Shown here: in pieces, positions 41,745 to 50,931 of the stretch
Layout of the letters: each line of letters begins with the position of its first letter
Numbering within the stretch: the first letter of the stretch is position 1
Source: Flavobacteriaceae bacterium PS02336
Lineage (GTDB): Bacteria > Bacteroidota > Bacteroidia > Flavobacteriales > Flavobacteriaceae
Assembly (NCBI GenBank): GCA_029960065.1
Contig: JASCOF010000012.1
Span: 1 to 64,000, forward strand
Direction of reading: 5' to 3'
Length of the DNA stretch: 64,000 nt
Translations under genes and position numbers: made by a program
Notes under the pieces: model-generated
Told to the model about the DNA's origin: nothing
The model's database searches: none
The model's input: the letters and a program-made list of their open reading frames with translations, nothing else

Positions 41745-44276
41745 ATGCGAAAAATACAGATTCAAATCTTTCTTTTATTTTTTTTAGGTTTTCAGATTTC
41801 GTTTGCACAGCAGCCACAAAAACCAAATTCAGTTGAAATTTATAATCAAATCAAAAAATTAAACTTTTTAGGTTCTGTTTTATATGTTGCTGCCCATCCT
41901 GATGATGAAAATACTAGAATGATTTCTTATTTGGCTAATGATATGAATGCGAGAACGGGTTATTTATCTCTAACCCGCGGTGATGGAGGACAAAATTTAA
42001 TTGGATCGCAATTACGCGAATTGTTAGGTGTTATAAGAACTCAGGAATTAATTGAAGCACGAAAAATAGATGGCGGAGAACAGTTTTTTTCGCGTGCAAA
42101 TGATTTTGGCTTTTCAAAAAATCCTGATGAAACTTTAGACATCTGGGATAAAAATAAAGTTTTGGCAGATGTAGTTTGGACCATAAGAAAATTTCAGCCG
42201 GATATTATTATTAATAGGTTTGATCACCGTTCTCCGGGGACAACTCACGGACATCACACCTCTTCAGCAATGCTAAGTGTGGAAAGTTTTAAATTAACAA
42301 ATGATCCTAAAGTTTATCCTGAGCAATTAAAATATGTTACGCCTTGGCAGGTAAAAAGGCAATTTTTTAATCCGTCTTGGTGGTTTTATGGAAGTCAGGA
42401 AAAATTTGACGCCGCTAATAAATCAAAATTCACCAAACTAGAAACTGGTGTTTATTATACTGGAATCGGAAAATCGAATCAGGAAATCGCTGCTTTAAGC
42501 CGAAGCCGTCATCAATCACAAGGCTTTGGCAGTACTGGTGTTCGTGGTGATGAAACCGAATATTTAGAGCTTATTAACGGAGAAAGTCCAAAAGAACGCG
42601 ATAATTTATTTGATGGAATTGACACCAGCTGGAATCGCGTTAAAAATGGGAAACCAATTGGCGATTTGATTGCTAAAATTATTTCAAATTACAATTTCAG
42701 TAATCCATCTGCAAGCATTCCAGATTTAGTAAAAGTATATTCTATGATTGAAGCTTTAGAAGACACACACTGGAAAACGATTAAAAGTACTGCTATTAAA
42801 AATATCATAGCTTCCTGCTCTGGTCTTTATCTTGAAGCAGTTTCAAACGAACAAGAAGCGACCCCAGGAAGCACTATAAAACTAACTCTCGAAGCTATAA
42901 ACAGATGTTCCGTTGATATGCAGTTAGTAAGCGTAACAACATTACCTGACAACAAAACTATTTCTCAAAACAGTGTTTTAAAAAACAATAACGACCAAAA
43001 AATCAATCTTCAGCTACAGCTTCCTGCTGCTATTGAATACACACAGCCATATTGGCTAAAAGAAAAAGCAAGTGTTGGAATGTACACAGTTTCGAATCAG
43101 GAAATTATTGGAATTCCAGACATCATTAGAGACACAAAAGTTGTTTTTAATGTAAAAATAAGCGGTGTTGAAATTCCGTTTGAAAGAACTGTTGTTTACA
43201 AATACAATGACGGCGTGAAAGGAGAAATGTATAATTTCTTAGATATAGTTCCAGAAGTTACCACTTCAATTTTGGAAAGAGTTTTGATTTTCAGAGACAC
43301 CAAAAGCAAAATGATTCCAGTAAAAGTTCGTGCTGGAAAAGATGATGTTAAAGGAAATTTACAATTAGAATTACCAAAAAGCTGGAGCGTTTCTCCAAAA
43401 GAAATTCCGTTTGCTTTAGATAAAAAGGGAAATGAACAGATATTTTACTTTGAAGTAACACCACCTGTTAATCCTGAAGAAGTTACGGCAAAAAGTGTGG
43501 CTATAGTTGATAATAAACGTTTTGATAAAGACCAAACAATTATTGATTTCAGTCATATTACCAAACAAATGGTTTTAAAACCAGCTGAATCCAAATGCAT
43601 TAGAATTGATTTAAAAACTTCTGGTGATGCTATTGCCTATATTATGGGTGCCGGCGATGAAGTACCGGAGAGCCTAACGCAGATGGGGTATAAAGTTTCT
43701 ATTTTAAAACCAGAAGAAATCACGCCTGAAAAATTAGATTCATTCAGCACCGTTATTACAGGAATTCGTGCTTACAATACTGTTAATGCATTAGCGAATA
43801 AGCAAAATATTCTTTTCAATTTTGTAAAAGGCGGCAAAAATATGATTGTACAATACAACACAAACGGAAAATTGGTTACAGATAAAATTGCTCCATATCC
43901 TTTAAAACTATCCAATGATCGTGTAACCGAAGAAAATGCTAAAATAACTTTTCTAGCACCAAATCATCCGGTTTTAAATACGCCGAATAAAATTAGTTCA
44001 AAAGACTTTGAAGGCTGGACACAAGAACAAGGTTTGTATTATCCTAATGAATACGATCCTGCCTTCACTCCTATTATTTCGTCTCATGATAAAGGAGAAT
44101 CTGCTAAAGATGGAGCATTGTTAGTCGCTCCATATGGAAAAGGATATTATATTTACACTGGTTTAAGCTTCTTTAGAGAATTACCGGAAGGAGTTTCTGG
44201 TGCTTATCGATTATTATCAAATATTATTTCGTTGAAACAGCCTCTTGAAGCCCCAAAACAAGACATAAAACAATAA
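41745..44276 (+). CDS. PIG-L/LmbE family deacetylase, exported, multi-domain
   Basis: This 843-aa protein has a signal peptide (about 1-21, ISFAQ). The N-terminal PIG-L domain has the zinc motif AAHPDDEN (H51, D53, D54, E55) and a later His cluster (HRSPGTTHGHHTSS). A middle beta-rich part follows (about 365-620). The C-terminal part (about 630-830: YIMGAGDEVPESL, TGIRAYNTVNAL, GKGYYIYTGLSFFRELP) resembles a glutamine-amidotransferase-like fold. PIG-L enzymes remove acetyl groups from N-acetylglucosamine-type sugars; the natural substrate here is unknown. A symporter follows, suggesting scavenging of a sugar or related compound. Confidence 0.88.
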   Translation: MRKIQIQIFLLFFLGFQISFAQQPQKPNSVEIYNQIKKLNFLGSVLYVAAHPDDENTRMISYLANDMNARTGYLSLTRGDGGQNLIGSQLRELLGVIRTQELIEARKIDGGEQFFSRANDFGFSKNPDETLDIWDKNKVLADVVWTIRKFQPDIIINRFDHRSPGTTHGHHTSSAMLSVESFKLTNDPKVYPEQLKYVTPWQVKRQFFNPSWWFYGSQEKFDAANKSKFTKLETGVYYTGIGKSNQEIAALSRSRHQSQGFGSTGVRGDETEYLELINGESPKERDNLFDGIDTSWNRVKNGKPIGDLIAKIISNYNFSNPSASIPDLVKVYSMIEALEDTHWKTIKSTAIKNIIASCSGLYLEAVSNEQEATPGSTIKLTLEAINRCSVDMQLVSVTTLPDNKTISQNSVLKNNNDQKINLQLQLPAAIEYTQPYWLKEKASVGMYTVSNQEIIGIPDIIRDTKVVFNVKISGVEIPFERTVVYKYNDGVKGEMYNFLDIVPEVTTSILERVLIFRDTKSKMIPVKVRAGKDDVKGNLQLELPKSWSVSPKEIPFALDKKGNEQIFYFEVTPPVNPEEVTAKSVAIVDNKRFDKDQTIIDFSHITKQMVLKPAESKCIRIDLKTSGDAIAYIMGAGDEVPESLTQMGYKVSILKPEEITPEKLDSFSTVITGIRAYNTVNALANKQNILFNFVKGGKNMIVQYNTNGKLVTDKIAPYPLKLSNDRVTEENAKITFLAPNHPVLNTPNKISSKDFEGWTQEQGLYYPNEYDPAFTPIISSHDKGESAKDGALLVAPYGKGYYIYTGLSFFRELPEGVSGAYRLLSNIISLKQPLEAPKQDIKQ

Positions 44277-44279
44277 AAA

Positions 44280-44387
44280 ATGGAAGCTAAAAAACAAAAA
44301 AAATGGAAAAAAAGCTACACCTATGTTTTGGTCGCTAATGCAATTTATATTGCTATCTTTTTCTTAATCATGCAATTATACTCTTAA
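44280..44387 (+). CDS. 35-aa small membrane protein
   Basis: ATG (44280-44282) to TAA (44385-44387), 35 residues: a basic head MEAKKQKKWKKS and one hydrophobic helix (YVLVANAIYIAIFFLIM). It fits exactly between the PIG-L gene (3-base gap) and the symporter (3-base gap), so it is very likely translated as part of the operon. It could be a small companion of the transporter; I know of no function. Confidence 0.75.
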   Translation: MEAKKQKKWKKSYTYVLVANAIYIAIFFLIMQLYS

Positions 44388-44390
44388 CCT

Positions 44391-46115
44391 ATGCAGCTAT
44401 TTGACTGGATCGTACTTATTGTAACCTTATTATTTATTGTTGGATACGGCTCGTGGAAAACTAGAGGAAGTAAAAACGTTGAAGATTTCATTTTAGGAAA
44501 TAACGAAACGCCTTGGTATACTGTGGGACTTTCTGTAATGGCAACGCAGGCCAGCGCGATTACATTTTTGTCGACTCCCGGACAAGCTTATCATGACGGA
44601 ATGGGTTTTGTGCAGTTCTATTTCGGACTGCCGATTGCTATGGTTGTTATTTGTTTGACTTTCATTCCGCTTTATCATAAAAGTAAAGTTTATACGGCTT
44701 ATGAATTTTTAGAAAAAAGATTTGATGTTAAAACGCGTTCTCTTGCAGCCATTTTATTTTTAGTCCAAAGAGGTTTAGGAACAGGATTAACGATTTATGC
44801 TCCTGCTATTATTTTATCTGCTATTCTTGGATGGAACTTAACAATAATGAACATCATCATTGGGGTTTTAGTAATCATATATACATTTTCTGGAGGTACA
44901 AAAGCGGTAAACGTAACGCAGAAACAGCAGATGTTTGTAATTATGTCTGGAATGTTTATCACGTTTTTCCTTATTCTGCATTATCTGCCAAACGATATGA
45001 CTTTTAACAGCGCGCTTCATATTGCCGGAGCAAATGATAAAATGAATATAGTAGATTTCTCTTTTGATCCAGAAGAAAAGTATACAATTTGGAGCGGTAT
45101 AACTGGAGGTTTCTTTTTGGCACTCGCTTATTTTGGAACAGATCAATCTCAGGTTGGACGCTATTTATCAGGGAAATCAGTTCGCGAAAGTCAGATGGGA
45201 TTAATTATGAACGGACTTTTAAAAGTTCCAATGCAGTTCTTTATTCTTTTGACTGGAGTTATGGTTTTTGTGTTTTTTCAATTCAATCCTGTTCCGTTAA
45301 ATTTTAATCCGAATAATAAAATAGCTATTGAAAAATCGGCTTTTAAAGAAGAATATGCTGTACTTGAAAAAAGACTGGAAAAACTGTCTGAAGATAAAAA
45401 AGTAATTAATTTATTGTATATCGATCAGCTAAATCAAGATTATGACAATCCAATTTTACGTAAAGAATTGGTTGCATTATCGAATAAGGAAAAAGACCTT
45501 CGAGACAAAGCAAAAGAAATAATTTCGAGAGCCGATAACAATGCTGAAACCAATGATAAGGATTATGTGTTTTTTCACTTTATTCTAAATTATTTGCCAA
45601 AAGGTTTAATCGGATTGCTATTGGCTGTAATCCTTTCTGCAGCTATGTCATCTACAGCTTCTGGATTGACTGCTTTGGCTTCTACAACGGCAATTGACAT
45701 TTACAAACGAAATGTAAAAAGCGAAAAATCTGAAAAGCATTATCTAAATGCTACAAAATTCTTCACGCTTTTTTGGGGAGTTATAGCGATACTTTTTGCC
45801 TGTGTAGGAACTTTGTTTGAAAACTTAATTCAATTGGTAAACATTATTGGTTCTATATTTTACGGAACCGTTTTAGGAATATTTTTGGTCGCTTTTTATA
45901 CTAAAAGAGTTCAGGCTAAATCAATGTTTATAAGTGCAATTATTAGTCAGCTTACCATTTTTGTGATTTATTACTTTATGGTTTACAATCAGGAAAAATT
46001 GGGTTATTTGTGGCTGAATTTTATTGGAGCTACTTTGACAATTGTTTTAGCGGTCATACTGCAGTTTTTGTTTTTTAACGGAAATTCGAAAGACAACGAA
46101 TTAGTTTCAGAGTAA
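44391..46115 (+). CDS. Sodium:solute symporter (SSS family)
   Basis: This 574-aa protein with about 13-14 membrane helices has family blocks ILGNNETPWYTVGLSVMATQASAITFL, GFVQFYFGLPIAM and FGTDQSQVGRYLSGKS. LSAAMSSTASGLTALASTTAIDIYK holds sodium-site Ser/Thr residues. A cytoplasmic insertion (about 310-390) is charged and helical (LEKRLEKLSEDKK). It imports a solute with sodium; the neighbouring PIG-L deacetylase hints at a sugar or amino-sugar substrate, as inference. The next gene starts directly at its stop. Confidence 0.93.
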   Translation: MQLFDWIVLIVTLLFIVGYGSWKTRGSKNVEDFILGNNETPWYTVGLSVMATQASAITFLSTPGQAYHDGMGFVQFYFGLPIAMVVICLTFIPLYHKSKVYTAYEFLEKRFDVKTRSLAAILFLVQRGLGTGLTIYAPAIILSAILGWNLTIMNIIIGVLVIIYTFSGGTKAVNVTQKQQMFVIMSGMFITFFLILHYLPNDMTFNSALHIAGANDKMNIVDFSFDPEEKYTIWSGITGGFFLALAYFGTDQSQVGRYLSGKSVRESQMGLIMNGLLKVPMQFFILLTGVMVFVFFQFNPVPLNFNPNNKIAIEKSAFKEEYAVLEKRLEKLSEDKKVINLLYIDQLNQDYDNPILRKELVALSNKEKDLRDKAKEIISRADNNAETNDKDYVFFHFILNYLPKGLIGLLLAVILSAAMSSTASGLTALASTTAIDIYKRNVKSEKSEKHYLNATKFFTLFWGVIAILFACVGTLFENLIQLVNIIGSIFYGTVLGIFLVAFYTKRVQAKSMFISAIISQLTIFVIYYFMVYNQEKLGYLWLNFIGATLTIVLAVILQFLFFNGNSKDNELVSE

Positions 46116-46610
46116 GTGAAAAAAGAAATATTATTCATATTATTGATTTTATTCTGCTTAAAAGCCGAAAGCCAAAATATCGGAGAGAATGAAATAATTG
46201 ATGATAATTCACTTTCAGCACAACTTTTTACAAAGTGTTTTACTAATTTAAATCAAGGTTTTGAAATATTTGAAAAATATCCTGCTTTAAAAAGTAAAAA
46301 AATACAGTTTTGTTCTTTACTTGAATGCATGTTTTTAAACGCTTATAAAGAAGATGATATAAAACTTGCTGCAGAAAAAAGATTAATTGGTATTGCGACT
46401 CAACTTTATAATGAAGGAACTCCTGTATATTTAATTATGGGATCGGATAGTTATCTAACGGCTAAAGAAAGGAATAAAAATTTAGAAGATAACAACCATA
46501 TTGTTTACATTAGTTATGGAGAATGTATAAATCCTTTATATTTAAGGGAAGCTGCAGAAATTGTAAATAAACAAACCTATTTTTTGATTAATAAAACTCT
46601 TTCAAAATAA
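46116..46610 (+). CDS. Small exported protein of unknown function
   Basis: This 164-aa protein starts with GTG directly after the symporter TAA, which indicates coupling. Signal peptide about 1-19 (ILFILLILFCLKAESQ). The body is helical with two cysteines in FCSLLECMF and a third in SYGECINP. I do not recognise a family. Being last in the PIG-L/symporter operon suggests a linked periplasmic role. The GTG is supported by the fit of the signal peptide. Confidence 0.65.
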   Translation: MKKEILFILLILFCLKAESQNIGENEIIDDNSLSAQLFTKCFTNLNQGFEIFEKYPALKSKKIQFCSLLECMFLNAYKEDDIKLAAEKRLIGIATQLYNEGTPVYLIMGSDSYLTAKERNKNLEDNNHIVYISYGECINPLYLREAAEIVNKQTYFLINKTLSK

Positions 46611-46612
46611 AC

Positions 46613-46705
46613 GTATTGCCCTAGCCCTGATGGAAGCGGCATCCTTTTTCTGGCTCCTTTAGCCAGGAAAAGATATAGCGGACAGCAGGTATCAGCTCCT
46701 TAAAA
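46613..46705. ncRNA. Candidate structured RNA or conserved intergenic element
   Basis: This stretch is far more G+C-rich than its surroundings and does not code. The plus strand contains GCCCTAGCCCTGATGGAAGC, then GGCATCC, a hairpin (CTGGCT-CCTTT-AGCCAG at about 46650-46666), then AAAAGATATAGCGGACAGCAGG. The two flanking halves are rich in short G/C words that could pair. From memory, very similar sequences recur between genes in flavobacterial genomes. Rfam lists several Bacteroidota-only motifs (for example Flavo-1) that should be compared. Strand and identity are not settled. Confidence 0.5.
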
Positions 46706-46834
46706 TAAATATGATAAAAGTAAAATCAAAAATAATTCTTCTTTAATTGTAAGCAAAAAATACTACATTAGTCGTACGAAAAATAATCTTAAAAGATTAA
46801 CCAAAAACAACCTTCAACCAAACCAAAGTTGTAA

Positions 46835-47437
46835 ATGAAAATTTCAGACGATCTAGAAAAATTATTACCATTTGGGTATCTTTTCTTAATTTTAATGGGA
46901 ATCCTAAAGGACAGTATTTATTATTATCAATTCGGGATTAATATATTAAGATACTCCACTATAATGGATGTACTAATTAGTCCAATAGCCGAATTCACTT
47001 CAAATCCCATTATTTTATTTGCCATAATTACGCTTTTTATACTGCACTTTTATCTTCCTAGATATTTGGCAAATAATAAAGACAAACCATTTGTTAAAAG
47101 ATCTTTTGAATTAAAATCAACTGATGAATTATCTGAATCAGAAACTAAAAGTTATTATAATGGTATTGCGATAAAATCTCTTGTAGTTTTTTTATTGTCA
47201 TTTTTTTTAGGTTATGGATTAGCAGGCGGTTATTTTACTACCAAAAAATTTAAAGAAAATAGATTGGAGTATAGCTATCAATTGGATTTTAATGAAGGTG
47301 AATCGAAAAATGTATTTTTAATTGGTAACAACAGCCTTTATTATTTCTATTTTGTAAAAGGAGATAAAAAAGTAAAAATTACACCTCTATCATCAATAAA
47401 AAACATTGAACTTATTGAAAATAAAATGATTGATTAA
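46835..47437 (+). CDS. Membrane protein of unknown function
   Basis: This 200-aa protein has three hydrophobic segments (about 13-35, 52-72, 112-135). The C-terminal part (about 145-200) lies outside the membrane, ending VKITPLSSIKNIELIENK. No cysteine or metal motif is visible and I do not recognise the family. It precedes a sensor-like protein by 26 bases, so they may be co-transcribed. ATG start. Confidence 0.65.
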   Translation: MKISDDLEKLLPFGYLFLILMGILKDSIYYYQFGINILRYSTIMDVLISPIAEFTSNPIILFAIITLFILHFYLPRYLANNKDKPFVKRSFELKSTDELSESETKSYYNGIAIKSLVVFLLSFFLGYGLAGGYFTTKKFKENRLEYSYQLDFNEGESKNVFLIGNNSLYYFYFVKGDKKVKITPLSSIKNIELIENKMID

Positions 47438-47463
47438 ACTTCTTTACCTCTAAAAGCATCGCT

Positions 47464-48090
47464 ATGAAAGATTTAAAAAAATACAGCAATAAGACTAAAG
47501 CTGCTTTTATTCTCTTAATCGTAATGCTTTTAATTTTGTTAGGAAACTTCAATACGCTTCAAAATTCTAAAAATGTAAACGATAATATAAATGCGATTTA
47601 CAAAGATCGTTTGGTTGTTGCACATTATATTTTTCAATATTCTAAACAGCTCCATTTCATTAAGACCGAAGCTGAAAAGCTGAATCTAAGCGATAATGCA
47701 AAAAGGACTGAGATTATCCATACTTTGGATATTGTTCATAATATAGATGATTTGTATGCGAAAACAGTTTTAACAAACAAAGAGAAACAATACTTTGATG
47801 CTTTTTTAATTTCCTGTAAAGAAATCAATAATCAGGTTGAAAATAAAAACTGGACACAAATTATTGCTTCGAGCGAAGAAGCATTAAAAACTTTAGAAGC
47901 ATTATCTCAAATCCAGATTGAAGAAGGAAAAGCAAAATTAGCTGCTGCGAATGCAATGTACAGCAAAAACAATAGCATTGGACAATTACAGATTGCCTTG
48001 CTAATTATTTTAGGAGGCATTACTTTTTATCTGTTGATTAAAAAAATAAAGAAAACGATAAAAATTCCTGAGCCTCCAAGTATGAATTAA
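47464..48090 (+). CDS. Four-helix-bundle (MCP-type) sensor-like membrane protein without output domain
   Basis: This 208-aa protein has two membrane helices (about 13-29 and 172-191) around a periplasmic helical region of about 140 residues. The pattern matches the 4HB_MCP ligand-binding bundle of chemoreceptors and histidine kinases. It then stops after a short basic tail (IKKIKKTIKIPEPP), with no HAMP, methyl-accepting or kinase domain. It may bind a ligand or another membrane protein; the function is unknown. Confidence 0.72.
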   Translation: MKDLKKYSNKTKAAFILLIVMLLILLGNFNTLQNSKNVNDNINAIYKDRLVVAHYIFQYSKQLHFIKTEAEKLNLSDNAKRTEIIHTLDIVHNIDDLYAKTVLTNKEKQYFDAFLISCKEINNQVENKNWTQIIASSEEALKTLEALSQIQIEEGKAKLAAANAMYSKNNSIGQLQIALLIILGGITFYLLIKKIKKTIKIPEPPSMN

Positions 48091-48126
48091 ATTTCCAATT
48101 CTAGAATTCTTGGGTAATAAAAATTT

Positions 48127-48240
48127 AAACGCAAAGAACGCAAAGTTTTTAATATACTTAATTTATTAAAACGCAAAGAACGCAAAGCTTTGCCTTAAAT
48201 CTTTGCGGACTTTGCGTAATTCCTTGCGAGCTTTGCGGTT
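48127..48240. repeat. Intergenic CGCAAAG repeat block
   Basis: A 19-base word AAACGCAAAGAACGCAAAG occurs at 48127-48145 and 48169-48187. Diverged inverted copies follow at about 48199-48240 (CTTTGCGGACTTTGCG, CTTTGCGG). It is a palindrome-forming block typical of flavobacterial gaps. Confidence 0.7.
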
Positions 48241-48246
48241 AAAAAA

Positions 48247-48275
48247 AAATTCCAAAACCCGAAAGCTTTGGAATT
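48247..48275. terminator. Probable terminator after the DUF2911 gene
   Basis: A 10-bp stem AAATTCCAAA/TTTGGAATTT (48247-48256 with 48266-48275), preceded by an A-run that reads as a T-run on the minus strand. It lies 40 bases beyond the DUF2911 stop. Confidence 0.6.
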
Positions 48276-48315
48276 TGTAATTTATATATTGAAATTTATA
48301 ATTCGAAGAATTATT

Positions 48316-49158
48316 TTATCTGCTCCACTCAGCGATACTGTCTTTATTTAATTTTACGTAATCTGAATTGTTAGCAGCTTCCGCAGCAGCTAAAGAAGCT
48401 TTTGCTGTTTCGATTGCGCCTTTTTTATCTCCTTGTTTTGCTTGGATCAAAGATTTTAATCTAGAAACATAATATGGTTTATCTGAACTTAGATCAAGAG
48501 CTTTGTCTACATAAGTTCTTGCCGTTTCGATATTTCCATTTGCTTGAAATAAATACTGAGATGCCGCATAATAATCATTCCAAGTTGGACCAGCCAATGC
48601 TTTATCGATACTTGCTGTAGCAATTTTAGCTGTCGGAACTTCAAATTTCAAAGCAACGTGAGAGTTTTCCCAAGCCATTTCTAAATATCCAAAATTTGGA
48701 TCCAAACCGTTAATTCCAATTGTGAAAGTCTCAACAGGAGTTGGTAATGCATCTTCTTTTACAGTAGTTTTTAAAGCTACATAAGCCTCGCTCCAGTTCT
48801 CTGGTAATCCCCAATTATCTGTAGAAAGATAGAAAATTACATCCCAGCTTTCAATTCTAGGAACTGTATAAATTGCATATTTTCCTTTCTTTAATGTCTT
48901 ACCATCGATTACTACATCGTCACCAAAGTTGATTATAGTATTTTCATTAGCTCCAGTTCTCCATAATTTTCCAAATGGAACTAAATTTCCAAAAACAGCT
49001 CTTCCTCTTGCACCTGGTCTTGAATAAGTAACTTCAACATCAGTTAAACCAACAGTTTGTTTAATATATCCTTTTGGACTCGCTTGCGGCGTTTTTACTT
49101 GTGCTTCTGATGCTAATGGCGCTAAAATCAGGGCGAAAGCAATAAGTAGTTTTTTCAT
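48316..49158 (-). CDS. DUF2911 family exported protein with TPR tail
   Basis: This 280-aa protein has a signal peptide (about 1-19, ALILAPLASEAQ). The DUF2911 domain (about 25-170) has VTYSRPGARGR, VFGNLVPFGKLWRTGANE and YAIYTVPRIESWDVIFY. The C-terminal helices (about 190-280) are TPR-like (ARTYVDKALDLSSDKPYYVSRLKSLIQAK). DUF2911 proteins are abundant in Bacteroidota and have no established function. It is monocistronic, with its own promoter and a terminator. Confidence 0.9.
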   Translation of the reverse strand: MKKLLIAFALILAPLASEAQVKTPQASPKGYIKQTVGLTDVEVTYSRPGARGRAVFGNLVPFGKLWRTGANENTIINFGDDVVIDGKTLKKGKYAIYTVPRIESWDVIFYLSTDNWGLPENWSEAYVALKTTVKEDALPTPVETFTIGINGLDPNFGYLEMAWENSHVALKFEVPTAKIATASIDKALAGPTWNDYYAASQYLFQANGNIETARTYVDKALDLSSDKPYYVSRLKSLIQAKQGDKKGAIETAKASLAAAEAANNSDYVKLNKDSIAEWSR

Positions 49159-49181
49159 TTTTACGTTTTTTTTATTTTATC

Positions 49182-49210
49182 CAAATTTACAAATTCAATT
49201 AGCGAACAAA
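49182..49210 (-). promoter_or_regulatory. Full Bacteroidota promoter for the DUF2911 gene
   Basis: On the minus strand: TTTG (49207-49210), a 17-base spacer and TAAATTTG (49182-49189), 23 bases before the ATG. Confidence 0.75.
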
Positions 49211-49228
49211 TGTTAAATTTTATATAAT

Positions 49229-49891
49229 TCAAGCTTCGATCTGTGATATTTTTTGAGCATTTAACTCATTAAAATGATCTATAACCAAGTCTGCTTCTGA
49301 TAAATCCTGCAAATTCGAATGTTCGCTTTTGTAACCCACACAATATATTCCAGCAGCCTTTGCCGCTTTTATGCCATTTGTGCTGTCTTCAATTATAATG
49401 CAGTTTTCTTTTGGAGCTGCAGATAAAGAGGCAGCATGATTAAATATGGCCGGATTTGGTTTCGACTGCGGAAAATCTTCCCCGCTAACAATGTCTGTAA
49501 AATATTGGTGCAGATTGAACCTTGTAAAAACACGATCAATAGTTACTTTAGATGCAGATGAAGCTAAAATTAATTGTATTCCGTTGTTATACAAATCTTT
49601 AATCAAATCTTCCACACCTTCCAAAAGATATAAATCTTCTTTGGTATCAAAAGCATCATTGAAAATATTTCGCTTACGCTGAATTAAATCTTCCACTTCC
49701 TGTTGTACAGAAGGAAAATAACTTTTTAAAGTCTGAAATGTATTTCTTGTCGAGAATCCTGTAAATGAAGTGTACATTTCTTCTGGTACTTCTATATTTA
49801 ATTCTGAAAATTGTAAATAATAAGCATAACGATGAACGGGTTCTGTATCTACAATAACGCCATCCATATCAAAAATTACTGTTTTAATCAT
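49229..49891 (-). CDS. HAD hydrolase, beta-phosphoglucomutase-like subfamily
   Basis: This 220-aa HAD has motif 1 FDMDGVIVDTE (D8 nucleophile, D10), a helical cap, motif 2 LASSA, Lys in SKPNP and motif 3 IEDSTNGIKAAKAAG. The DGVIVDTEP start and GFSTRNTF cap fit the beta-phosphoglucomutase/sugar phosphatase branch. Whether it is a mutase or a phosphatase cannot be told from sequence alone. It lies 76 bases after tcdA on the same strand. Confidence 0.9.
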   Translation of the reverse strand: MIKTVIFDMDGVIVDTEPVHRYAYYLQFSELNIEVPEEMYTSFTGFSTRNTFQTLKSYFPSVQQEVEDLIQRKRNIFNDAFDTKEDLYLLEGVEDLIKDLYNNGIQLILASSASKVTIDRVFTRFNLHQYFTDIVSGEDFPQSKPNPAIFNHAASLSAAPKENCIIIEDSTNGIKAAKAAGIYCVGYKSEHSNLQDLSEADLVIDHFNELNAQKISQIEA

Positions 49892-49967
49892 TTTTTTAAG
49901 GTAATAAGGTTCTAAGGGACAAAGGCTCTAGGTTTTATATTAAACTGAAAACTGTGACTGTCACTGC

Positions 49968-50681
49968 TTACTTCGCAAGTAGATGTCTAATCACTGTTTC
50001 TGCAGCATGCAAGCCAAATAATCCTGGCATATAGCTGTTTGTTCCGTAAAATGATTTTTTAAAATTTTTTCCGTCTGTTAGTTTTAAGCTTTTTTCGTCT
50101 TGAATTTCAGAAGAAAAAACCACTTTCAGTTTATTGATTTTAGCTTCTTTTAAACGCTTACGAATTGTTTTAGAAAAATAACAATTTATCGTTTTAGAAA
50201 TATCTGTAACTTTTACTTTAGAAGCTAGCATTTTACCGCCGGCTCCCATACTGCTGATGATTTTTACTCTTTTGCGTTTAGCTGCGATAATCAAATTTAA
50301 TTTTGGAGTAATACTGTCGATGCAGTCTAAAACATAATCGAATTCTGGAGAAACAATCTCGAAAGCACGTTCTGGAGAAAGAAATTCCTGCACACGCGTA
50401 AGATTCAATTCTGGATTAATATCCATTAAACGATCGCCGACAATTTTAATTTTTGGCTGTCCAACTGTCGAATGTAAAGCCGGTAATTGTCTATTAATAT
50501 TAGTAATATCTACAACATCTCCGTCAACAATTGTCATGTTTCCTACTCCTGCTCTAGCTAAAAATTCTGCTGCAAAAGATCCAACGCCGCCCAGCCCTAC
50601 AACTAAAACGTTAGATTTTTGTAATTTTTCTAATCCTTCTTTCGTGAACAAAAGCTCTGCTCTTTCAGTCCATTCTGCCAT
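49968..50681 (-). CDS. tcdA: tRNA threonylcarbamoyladenosine dehydratase TcdA
   Basis: This 237-aa E1-like (ThiF/MoeB fold) enzyme converts t6A37 to its cyclic form on ANN-decoding tRNAs. It begins WTERAELLFTKEGLEKL; the ATP-binding VVGLGGVGSFAAEFLARAG (about 27-45), DGDVVDITNINRQ, DCIDSITPK and the C-terminal GLHAAETVIRHLL match TcdA (CsdL). It usually works with a sulfur-accepting partner; none is adjacent. The upstream gap carries two palindromic elements. Confidence 0.93.
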   Translation of the reverse strand: MAEWTERAELLFTKEGLEKLQKSNVLVVGLGGVGSFAAEFLARAGVGNMTIVDGDVVDITNINRQLPALHSTVGQPKIKIVGDRLMDINPELNLTRVQEFLSPERAFEIVSPEFDYVLDCIDSITPKLNLIIAAKRKRVKIISSMGAGGKMLASKVKVTDISKTINCYFSKTIRKRLKEAKINKLKVVFSSEIQDEKSLKLTDGKNFKKSFYGTNSYMPGLFGLHAAETVIRHLLAK

Positions 50682-50743
50682 ATATTCTCTATTGTTATTT
50701 TTATGTTTGTTTTTGTTTTTTTTGTTTCAGGTTTCAGGTTTTG

Positions 50744-50813
50744 CTTGTCAGGCTGAGCGAAGTCGAAGCCTACGTCTATTGGCATGCCCTTCGACTTCGC
50801 TTAGGGTGACAAG
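50744..50813. repeat. REP-like palindromic element, copy C
   Basis: Arms 50744-50768 and 50789-50813 (CTTGTCAGGCTGAGCGAAG type) pair over about 25 bases with few mismatches; 20-base loop. Upstream side of tcdA. Confidence 0.85.
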
Positions 50814-50858
50814 CTATTTTTACTTTTTACTTTTTACTTTTTATTTTCAAGTTTTCAT

Positions 50859-50930
50859 TTGTCAGGCTGAGCGAAGCCGAAGCCCGCGTGATTATTGTAA
50901 CGTACCTTCGACTTAGCTTAGGGCGACAAA
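50859..50930. repeat. REP-like palindromic element, copy D
   Basis: Arms 50859-50882 and 50906-50929 are near-identical to copy C. It ends 2 bases from the tatD stop and could act as its terminator. It forms a tandem pair with copy C, 45 bases apart. Confidence 0.85.
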
Positions 50931-50931
50931 A

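Noticed and set aside
50536..50916. 126-codon plus-strand open frame over tcdA start and repeats
   Set aside because: It runs through tcdA antisense and two palindromic elements; the product is low-complexity and translates the repeats.
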